From Straminergon stramineum (Eukaryota; Streptophyta; Bryopsida; Hypnales; Calliergonaceae): a stretch of DNA of 64,000 bases. Positions within the stretch are counted from its first letter, which is position 1, and each line of letters starts with the position of its first letter. Shown in pieces: positions 45,869 through 64,000 of the stretch. The notes under the pieces were generated by a model. The model searched no databases, had not been told where the DNA came from, and saw nothing but the letters and a program-made list of their open reading frames with translations. The stretch spans positions 9,302,501 to 9,366,500 of the forward strand of contig OY987268.1 in NCBI GenBank assembly GCA_963920665.1, in the 5' to 3' direction. Made by a program: the position numbers and the translations under genes.

Positions 45869-47823
45869 TCTTTTTTCAATTTGAAGGATTTTCTTTGTAT
45901 GGTAAAAGAAGAAGCTTCAGAAATCTTGATAGAAAATTTACATTTGCCGGATTGTATTTTTTATTGCAATTCAATAAAAAAATTCAGCACAAGAATGTAC
46001 TCGTAGCATTATTCACATTTGCCAGGAGATCCCTTTGTTGTCCCTACCATATTGAGCACCTCCCATTTAAGTCAAATTTTGTAATATAATCTCAATCTTA
46101 TATTGAAGAATTCCTAAGTACTCTGAGAAAAGAGATACCTCTTTCCTTGGTATCTTGGAGGAAGAAATTCTCCGAGTTGTTACAATATTATGAAATTCAA
46201 TACCTCCTAGCACACTACTTCCCCCTTAAAAAGAGATATACACAAATCTTATCAATTACTTAACCACCCCCACAAATAACAAACAAAAATAAAACACCTG
46301 CTTCAGTGCCCCCCACACCACAAAAAAAGAAAAAACCCCAAAAACTTTGATACAAGTATGATACACGCAATACACATGGGAATGGTGTACGGAATACGGA
46401 TAGGTTGTAAGGAATAGTGGTACGGTATGAATACAGATATGAGATACATCTTCAGTCACTCATATTTTAATAAGTGAGAGGGTAGAGAAGTGAATTCATT
46501 CACTACAGTACACTATGCCCTCAATGGTACTAACACAAGGCAGTCCGAGGCCGTATTCAAAGCTGATGACTTTTGTACTGTACAATCATTCAAAAGTTTC
46601 AGTAGTTCAACGTGTTCAAGTCCGAAAAACTCACAAGAACTTATTAAGCTTCAGCAACGTCCCAGAATCTGCTCAACAGGGACCAGACTATCCACTTCTG
46701 CTGCAAAAAACTTACAGAAAAAAAAAGCATCTCTTTGAGGAAAAGCCGTGCTTCGATTCAGGCAGGTAACATTGCGGCATAAGAGTGGCCAGGTGGTAGG
46801 CAAACAGTGGTACAGCTGGCAGGTCCCCAAAATGCAGCTCTGAAGTTCTGAGGTCGCCAACCGTTTGAGCAGCTTATGTGGAGCTTATTCCTGCAAGCAC
46901 GTGTAATCCATTAGATTGGGAACACAAGTTATACAAATTACAGCATATATCATACAAGGCTGAAATTAAGACATGCGCAAGCATGAATTGGGTCCTCATC
47001 AAGCATTTTCATCGAAACTGGCCTGTGACATAAAGATTCAGTGGGCCTCACCACAACATGAAGATCCTTTCCCTTGAAGATTCAGAAAGACTCGGTCATA
47101 CTAGAACTCACCTACACGAGTACAGAGAAAAAGGATGTCAGTTGACACCTTTCACATTATACCAGAGACAAAACACTCCTAGAAAAAAGGAATAGTTGAC
47201 ACGGTGACATCGCAAATCACACGAATCATTTTAGTTCTACGAATTCTTTTCCGTATCATTAATTCGAAGTGGCTTAGATGACACATAAATGGATAATAGC
47301 AACGTGACTCAAATTGCTGCTCGCCATTTGGGATGTGTCAACTAAGCCTTTCACTTTTTCTAGAAGTGGAAGTAGATGGGTTTACACAGGGACATTACAC
47401 TTCCAACAGAAAATGCCAATGTAAATCTGAATGCAAGCATGCATATTCTCTGGAAACTGGCCGCATCTTGCAGCATTCGCTGGGCGTACTGGCACAAAGA
47501 CCCTTGCAAAGACACACTTGGAGTAGGCTACATGCCGAAGCAAAAATCCAACTACAAGATCAAGTACAATGAACCCTGAATCGAATATTGTTCCTGCCCA
47601 TAGCAGCGGGAACAATTCAACATAGTGATGTTAAACTGTAGCTAGCTTTGCAGCAGATCTCTCTGAACTTGAGCACTGAACGTGCTGGAAAACGAACGGT
47701 CAGCCTTGGGAATTGAGCTAGATAAGTCTCAAGACATCCATATTCCATGGTCAAGCCCTCTTTTGAATCCAGCGCATCAAAGAAGTGACTTCACTCATTC
47801 TTCCAGGGTAATGTGGTCGCTAG

Positions 47824-48247
47824 TTAAGATCCAGAATACTAGAACCGTTAGGGACTTTTAAGCCACTTCGAAATAACAGCAACTTTCCCGTCTCAGTAAG
47901 CCACTTCGAATCGATGATACGAAAAATGAAGACGGGATGAAGCAACTTTCCCGTCTCATGAATTCGAAATGGCTTCATCCCGTCTTCTGAACTAACAGCA
48001 ACTCCTCTGTTCGTATAATTGACTGGACTAATTAAGCAAGAGGTGTAAGTATGACTTTGTTGAATGCTTTAGGCACTGATCTTTGAATGGAATTGACGTT
48101 GTCTACAGTTACTAGTAGTGGTCTAGAGCCTACCACTTTGCATAAGAAATTCATGCATAGTGATAAAAGTTTTATCTCAAATAGACTTGGTTCTTGTACC
48201 CAAAGATCTCTCCACAGCTCAATAAAACTACCAAACTCATACTCCTC
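47824..48247 (+). repeat. dispersed repeat R3, copy B
   Basis: Shares ACCGTTAGGGAC, GTCTACAGT, AAGAAATTCA, TTGTACCCAAAG and GATCTCTCCACAGCTC blocks with copies A and C. Extra sequence at about 47860-48010 holds a perfect 16-base inverted repeat (GAAGACGGGATGAAGC at 47928-47943, complement at 47972-47987) and three CCCGTCTC motifs. Confidence 0.65.
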
Positions 48248-49337
48248 CATAAATTAAAGCTGTTTAAAGTGACGAAATAGTATTATCCTCTATCTTTAAT
48301 TATCATTTCTCTATTCAGTTGCTCCAAACTTCAATGTGCCAGCAACCGTCATTAACCGCTGCAGCATCGACATTCATGATAACCCCGACCATTATTCAAA
48401 CTATACCTTGGTGAGCATAAAGTACAAACATAAAGAACAGGCCTGTACCTATCTGATGTTTCTCCCAGGCCTCTTGTTCGGCTAGGTGGTTAACTTACTT
48501 CTCACCTCGACATCCCTGCAAGAAGAAGAACGCCAAAAATGTGCACATTAGAAGCTGCCCAAGCAAAACTCAGGTTCTGGACGCATGCACAAGTGACATG
48601 AGGAGCCAATCGTCAAAGAAAAACCTGATGCAATTTCATAATCATATTTGCTACAACTCAATATTAGAATTGTCAAATCACCGACTTCAGTATAAGGCAG
48701 CAAAATCACGAAGCAAACACAGAATATTGACGGTAACAAATGCGCATAAGCACAAGATATGGTACTTAAAGAATGATCCTATAGCCGTTAGGATTCATGA
48801 AATTAGTTTATAGCCCTTAAGATTCATGAAATTGGTTTCAAAGAGATACACTATCGAATTGAAATGGAAAAAAAACAGAGACATCGAATTGAACATTGAA
48901 AAAGTCAGGCAATGTGTTCAATACATCTCACAAGGTTCATGATTTCACTATAAACTCCATTCACGGAACGGTACACAATCGAATATGATGAAAAAAAACA
49001 ACCTGTAGCGTCCCAGGGTAACATCAGATAGAAAATTACCGTTAAGTGAGGCGAGTATCTCTTTGTGACGCCACTCAGAGCCAATGTTCAGGGTATAAGT
49101 CAGTAATTATATCAAAGAGGACTGTGTTGTGTGATTGGCGTATATAACACAACTGTTATACACCATCTCATCGCTATGGAACTGTACATAACAAACTCTC
49201 TTGCCTACATTGGGATTCATCAAGAATTAACCAAGTATCTTCTCGAAGAGCCTTGCTGTTGCTGATTATGCAATGATCACAATGGAAATTGAGGAAGAAG
49301 GGAGCATTTCTGAGGCTGCAGAAGTCCGAATTAAGAC

Positions 49338-49655
49338 AGAGGATACGAGTATCGTTAGGGACCTGATCCCATCTCCTATGTTTACCTTGTTATCAAAACC
49401 ATTTCAATCATTCATTCACTTGGTTGGACTTCTTACAAGAAAAATATATATGCGTTGGCTAAATGTCTATCGCCATTAATCCTTGAAAGGAAATGGGGTA
49501 GTCTCCTGTCATTTAGGTAGTCTACAACCTCGACTTTGAAATTGCATAAGAAATTCATAGACTGAGTGAGAAAAATTTGATCTCAAGAGAGTTTGGATCT
49601 TCTGTCCTAAGTGATCTCTCCACAGCTCAATACATCTCCCAGGAATCGCACTCGT
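49338..49655 (+). repeat. dispersed repeat R3, copy C
   Basis: Closest to copy A: TTAGGGACCTGATCCC, CTTGGTTGGACTT, TTGGCTAAA.GTCTAT, TCTACAACCTC, ACTTTGAAATTGC and AAGTGATCTCTCCACAGCTC. Same orientation as the others. Confidence 0.75.
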
Positions 49656-50385
49656 ACATTTGTAAAAAATCCTTGAAAGTGACGCAAATCATGTCTCCAC
49701 CTTAATGCATTCATATCATTCCTTTCTGTGTGAAAATCCATCGCTATGTGTCTTAAGATAACCTGCTGAAAACTAGAGCGAGGAAAACACTCAACATTAC
49801 AATGTCCCTCGGAAACTCCTAATCAGCATTGACAGGGAGTCTTGAGCCCGTACTAAGAATCCGCATCAGCTTTACCGAAAAATGAACTCAGCAAATCTTA
49901 TAGACAACTACAAAACCCTTCAATGCTCTGCTTTCGTAGTAGGGTAACCCGTGGTAGAAGCTCCCTTCCCATACAAAATAGATCCCATAAAAGCGCAATA
50001 GACTCACCGGCAGTTGGAAGCGAATGCACTCCAACAATTACACCGCCAGTATCTTCACAACTGTCTGAAACAAAATCCAAAAGAAAGAAAGTTACCACCA
50101 CAGGCCTAAACCCTAAAATCTCACTCTCAATTCAAAGAACAAAAACGCAATGTAATGAGACCACTTCGAAGCGATCAATTGTCCTAATCTTCTGGAGGCA
50201 CTTACATTCTCAATTCTATTGAAATCGAGCAAAGTGGTGCGAGGATTGTAAGCCAAAGAGGCGCAATTCTGATAATTCCGAGAGAACTGAAGCTTGAACA
50301 CAAAAGTTGCAGCAGGCAGGCGAAATGCACATGGTAGATGGATTCCCGTCAGATCGTCATTGATGCGAAGCTTCAGCCCTCCCTT

Positions 50386-50422
50386 TAAACCCTAAACCCT
50401 AAACCCTAAAACCCCTAAACCC
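50386..50422 (+). repeat. interstitial plant-type telomere repeat
   Basis: About five CCCTAAA units, one with an extra A and C. The unit is the Arabidopsis-type telomere sequence. A single AAACCCTAA box in plant promoters often marks housekeeping genes, so this may be a promoter element of the minus-strand region below it. A shorter match lies at 36646-36660. Confidence 0.8.
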
Positions 50423-50870
50423 ATTTGAAACCCATTCTATGTTACACTAAAGAGGTTTTATCAAGCTCCATGGTTTCATTATTGAGAGGATGTTTGGATT
50501 TCATTAGGGTTTGGCAAGAACAAATTTGCAGATGAGAACGTGCTAGATGAAATCATGACACAGTTTGCAAGTAATATGAGAGATAAATTAGAACTGATTG
50601 TAAAGACATTTAAAACCTTGTTCATGTGGTTGTAAAACACATTTGAATTCTTATTCCATTTGATTTTTTTTTTTTTTAAATGACAACAAGGCATGGTTGC
50701 ATGCAATGTAATCACATCATATTGTCTTCTTCTTGAATGGAAGTTTAACCTTTTAAGCCCAAGGTTGTTCTATTTAGAGTATGAATATAAACAAAAGCTT
50801 CAATAAATGTGGGATTATTGAGGATAGCGGAGATGAAGTGAAAAAATTAACCGTACCAACGTACAATGGA

Positions 50871-50892
50871 AATATATATATATATATATATT
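50871..50892. repeat. TA microsatellite
   Basis: (TA)n run in AT-rich spacer. Confidence 0.85.
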
Positions 50893-50937
50893 TTAACTTA
50901 ATCATTCACAATTTGGTGTTTTAAAAAGTTGGATGGC

Positions 50938-51271
50938 TTTGGTGGCCATTTCAATATAATAGAATAACTCTTTTTGAAAAAGCTTTGAACTAAGAAAATT
51001 TGGAAAATCAAGCAAAATTTCATCTTTGAAAATCTATTTGAGATTTTGAGTCTTCAATCAAAAGTTATGAACAAAGTTCAAAGAGGGAATTGAAGGAGCT
51101 TATTTTCTGAAATTTTCAAACATCCTCTTTGAATTTTGTCCATAACTTTCGATTGGAAAATCAAAATCAAAAATGTCATTTGGAGATAAAAGTAAGCTTG
51201 ATTTTCCAAATTTCCATAGGATTTTTAAAATTTTAAAAGTCATTCTACTAAGCCAAAATGGCCACCAAAGT
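50938..51271. repeat. foldback element family F1, copy 2
   Basis: TTTGGTGGCCATTT at the left pairs with AAATGGCCACCAAAG-type sequence at the right. GGAAAATCAAGC, TCTTTGAAAA, GAAAGTTATG-type and CAAAGAGG blocks mirror each other about a centre near 51100. Arms are about 165 bp. It matches 38292-38646. The open frame at 51100-51579 is an artefact of this palindrome plus flank. Confidence 0.8.
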
Positions 51272-53579
51272 TTGTTGAGTTTGAAAGCATTGAATTGTGA
51301 ATGCATAAGTAAAGAAAAATAATAGTAATTGACATCAATCTTGATCTTGAATGGTGGTGTGATACTTAAAACCTCATTTTCATAGGCATGAGGACTTAGA
51401 TTTAAACCAAGTGGGCAATTGTGGGTTGATTGCATGGCTATCTGAAAATTTAGAGCAATAGTCAAATTTTTTTGGCCACCATTTTGTTTGGGGGATTTGA
51501 CCAAATTAACAAAAAAAATCAACAAATTGTAGTGTAATTTTAACCAAAGCAACTTGAACAAAAACAACGCAAACAACAATTTTAGGTTGGTAGGTCACAA
51601 ATTTTTTTAGTAGTGCTAAGGGCATTTATGGGACTTGAGGAATTATATTGGGTTATAGTGAATGTATAGACAAAGATTACTTAGAGATAAGGTAGACTGT
51701 TCATTACCCATTTTTGTCTCCAATTTTTGGCCCCAATTTTGTTTAGAATAACATTGAAATCCATCTAGAAAATTATGCAAATTTGTTCATTTTCTAACAA
51801 CAAATAGTACATTTATGCCCAAATGGGGTAATGTATCAATCCTTTATTAGTGAGTACTTAAGTGCCATTAGATACATGGAAAGGTGGTTATGGATTGTTT
51901 AGGGGACGTTTATAACTCCACTTTATAGGTGGTTTAGTAATTTCAGAAATTCACAAAAATGACAATTTTAATCGGAAAATTATAATTCCACTCGGGTTTG
52001 ATTTGTGAAAGAGGCACACACCTCTAAAAAATATGTGCTCTTCTTGGGATTGGCTGCAAGACATTCAAATTCCAAATCAGGGTGGTAATAGACTTGTCTT
52101 CTTTCAAAAACTTAAGATGAAGGATTTGTACATTGTAGAGTTGTTGAAAAAAATATCCATTCTTTATTGAGACACTTTTCTACATAATCAATACTTCACC
52201 AAATTTTGCAAACAAAGAGAAGTTTTAGTAAAAAAATATTTAGAAATAATAATTAAAATAATAGTTAGAGAGCTTCAAAAGTTGTTTTAAAATCAATCAC
52301 CAATCTACCACCAATTTAATTTAAATTTATTCTCAATATATTGGATGGTTGCTTGATTTGAGGCACTTTCAAGTTCTAAAAAGTGGTTTAGATTGCCAAA
52401 ACAATGTTGGTGGATGTTGATGACATGGCACATTCCTTGTAAATTATAGGTACAAAATTGTGCTCAATGTGGGTGAAAAAGATAGTAGGACAATTTGCCT
52501 ACACCTCAAATTTTAATTCATTTTTCTTTCTTTCTTAGCTATCAAAATATATAGTTAGTTTTCCATTTGGTGCTAAATTCTATAAGAAAGGTCTAGGTGT
52601 GAATGGACTTCTTTGTCAACATCTCTAGTCAATCAATTCTATTTGGATGACAAATACAATAGAATTATATTGAAAGGAAGGCACTATGAAAAAAACTTCT
52701 AAACTAGATGAAAGCAACCATAGAGTCTACTTTATTCAAAAAATATGAAAATGGATTGCTTATAAGGTGAGGTAGTTCCAAAATAGCCCCTATTTAACAT
52801 TTTGGCTTAAACTATTTGTAAATTAGGAATACTCTTAGAATGTTTTCTATTCTTAAATTATATGTCTTCATTTGTACCCCTCAATTAGATATCCATTGCA
52901 CTTAGCTAGGTTATTTGTTTTAATACTAAGTGCCTTCCTTGAGAGTTAAACATTCCCAAATTATGGTGTGTGCAATGGACAATGCATTAGAGTTTGAACA
53001 ACAACTTCTAAATGATGACAGGTGCACTTTTGTCAATGCACTAGAGTTAGACAAGTTTAAGATAAAGACAAATGTGTTAGAGTTATACAACTATCAAAGT
53101 GGAGGATCTAGATGTGGAAGAAAAAGAAGCGAGGACTTTTTTTCAATGGATAGGTTAGATAGAACAAAAAATAAAGATAAAAAGGTAAAAGGAACCAAGA
53201 CTTTTCCTTGAATAGATAGTTTTCGCCAAAAGCAAAGTTGAAGGGAGATCCTAGTTTCTCTTAAGAACTAATAGTCTTCTATTATGTAAGATAGAGTTTG
53301 GGGGTGAAGAGATAACCATTTTAAGTTACATATATTTTCCGCGAATAGGTGGTTTGAACTACACATGGAAATCCTTTTTGATTAATTGAATTGAGCATTC
53401 TTCTATATTTATTACTGAAACAAAGTGTTGTTTGAAGATTGAGTTATAGTTGTATCCGAGATAAACACCATCTTTCAAAAACAACCTATCTAATTTGATA
53501 ATTATGAAATTGAAGTAAATCATGTAAATATTCAAATGAGCAATATTGAAAAAAAGGATTGGTGCGTTCTTAAGGGGTA
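51272..53579. other. AT-rich intergenic, nothing recognised
   Basis: 52975-53090 holds a loose repeat of an AATG(C/T)(A/G)(T/C)TAGAGTT motif within a short open frame. No domain is seen and I do not call a gene. Confidence 0.45.
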
Positions 53580-54077
53580 AACGTTGAGAGGCGTAGGGGC
53601 TGATGAAGAGTACCGTAGCTTGATCGAGAAGCCGTTGAGGGCGCGGGAACGGGCTCACCCGGGAACCCCCCGCGCCGCCGTGTCCCCTCCAATTCAAACC
53701 CTCCGCGCCATTCCATGTCACCCTAACTATGAATTTTCCCTCCATGCGTCTTTTTCCCTCCACTCCTCTTCAGCCCCTTCCGTAACAACCACCGCCATTT
53801 ACACTGCATTTGCTTCCATCGATAGTTTGCTTCCCTCGATGCCCAGCCTGCAGCTGCAGATTCGAGAAGCAGGGTTTCGGACGTTGTAGTCGATCTCGTC
53901 ATGTGCGGCTGAAATTTTTTTAGTGCAATTTGAGGTAGAGGAAGCAACATTCGGGAAGCATATGCGGCGGTTGGAGTTTCCGATTCCGTTTTAAATTGGA
54001 GGAGTCGCTTTTCTAATTCGGCTGCGGTGAGCTGATTTTGGTGCATTTGATTGACGGAATTGATCACAGCAGTTCCA
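53580..54077 (+). promoter_or_regulatory. GC-rich 5' region of the CHD gene (promoter/5' UTR)
   Basis: Composition switches sharply from AT-rich spacer to GC-rich DNA near 53580 (GGGAACCCCCCGCGCCGCCG), and the CHD start codon follows at 54078. Upstream ATGs occur, for example at 53899 followed after three codons by a stop, which could act as a short upstream ORF if the transcript covers it. The start site itself is not identified. Confidence 0.5.
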
Positions 54078-63511
<9,434 letters not shown>

Positions 63512-64000
63512 AAGCGGGTGTACCGGTTGTGGAAGGTGCTGGTGGAGACGTAGAACATTTAGGCGCCAGTTCCTTTTCCCTTGGTATCATTAGATGTACT
63601 GTACATGCTGAAGCTGATTTTTTTGTAAACCAAGAGGATTTCGGTACCCTCACCCGATGTACTAATATGGCTGTTGTACCCTTGGCGTTATGACCGACCG
63701 GGATTTCGTTGTAGAATCTTCTTAAGATAGAAATTTTGTACAGAACTTAGAAATTCAATGCAAGCGACTATTCGAATTTTGCTACACCCCAGTTTTGGGC
63801 TTAGTTTAGTATTCTAGTTTCAAAGATTGGAGAGTATCCAATTACACTTTTCATTCTATTTAACATGGCCTGTCAAATTGCTACTGTATTGATGGAAGCC
63901 ACAAATTTTTGGGGACTAAGGCTTCTGGAAACAACAATTGCTTGACTGTCGCTGCAATGCAGCTGCAGAAATAGTGAGTGGGTACACAGTGAAGACAAAG
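63512..64000 (+). other. 3' UTR and flank of the CHD gene
   Basis: Follows the TAG at 63511. AATAAA-type signals are not obvious in the first 200 bases. No further gene starts before the window ends. Confidence 0.4.

Larger units (their letters stand above)
46480..50345 (-). ncRNA. gene-like region with splice signals but no coding frame (candidate spliced non-coding transcript or decayed gene)
   Basis: Composition is gene-like over nearly 4 kb. On the minus strand near 50170 an exon-like stretch ends AATTGAGAAT before GTAAGT. Next comes a pyrimidine-rich acceptor (TGGATTTTGTTTCAG) near 50068, a short exon-like segment, and a GTGAGT donor near 50011. None of the three frames stays open across this junction, so it is non-coding or a 5' UTR. 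Two copies of repeat R3 lie inside, and a telomere-like CCCTAAA run sits just upstream of the presumed start. Strand and extent are inferred. Confidence 0.35.

Noticed and set aside
51100..51579. 159-codon minus-strand open frame, one of the longest in the spacer
   Set aside because: Its N-terminal and C-terminal thirds come from a foldback palindrome and AT-rich flank. Composition is intergenic and no domain is seen.
52930..53211. Plus-strand frame with repeated ALEL/ALEF-type peptides
   Set aside because: It lacks an ATG at its start, has no known domain, and the repeats are a loose DNA repeat in AT-rich spacer.
53584..53889. Plus-strand open frame in the GC-rich CHD 5' region
   Set aside because: It has no ATG at its start and its composition reflects GC-rich untranslated DNA.

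Overview
The window reads as nuclear DNA of a land plant or close streptophyte relative. Genes are split by many short GT-AG introns. There is an interstitial run of the plant telomere unit (CCCTAAA). The intergenic DNA is very AT-rich and full of small non-autonomous DNA transposons and degenerate repeats. A motile-sperm (non-seed) lineage would fit the sperm-protein-like genes at 18.5-20.4 kb and the CHD6-9-type remodeler at 54-63.5 kb, but this is inference.

Three genes are firmly recognised. (1) 11.28-11.63 kb, minus: SDHAF4, a mitochondrial assembly factor of succinate dehydrogenase, with a likely 5' UTR intron reaching to about 13.3 kb. (2) 29.13-31.97 kb, minus: a complete 10-exon NDRG/NDL-type gene of 345 aa. 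(3) 54.08-63.51 kb, plus: a complete 26-exon chromatin remodeler of 1,650 aa. Its motifs match the animal CHD6-9 (kismet) subfamily, not the CHD1 or Mi-2/PICKLE types usual in flowering plants.

Two divergent single-exon genes at 18.5-20.4 kb encode small proteins with an extremely Lys/Arg-rich N-terminus and an acidic, Ser-rich C-terminus ending in EESSS. A third gene of the same build lies at 28.43 kb and has an in-frame stop followed by protein-like sequence. They resemble sperm nuclear basic (protamine-like) proteins by composition only.

The rest is accessory DNA. Layout: 1-9.7 kb, inverted-repeat element, tandem arrays, a segmental duplication split by a CACTA-like MITE, a 28-bp-TIR MITE and a GATATC satellite; 9.8-13.3 kb, SDHAF4 locus; 13.3-18.5 kb, AT-rich spacer; 18.5-20.4 kb, basic-protein pair; 21.4-22.3 kb, Tc1/mariner transposase relic; 22.3-28 kb, spacer; 28.0-34.6 kb, third basic gene, NDRG and its repeat-rich 5' side; 34.6-46 kb, spacer with hAT-like, TA-type and TTAA-type MITEs and foldbacks; 46.5-50.4 kb, a gene-like but apparently non-coding region with two copies of a repeat also found in the SDHAF4 intron; 50.4-53.6 kb, spacer; 53.6-64 kb, the CHD gene. 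No tRNA, rRNA or CRISPR was seen.
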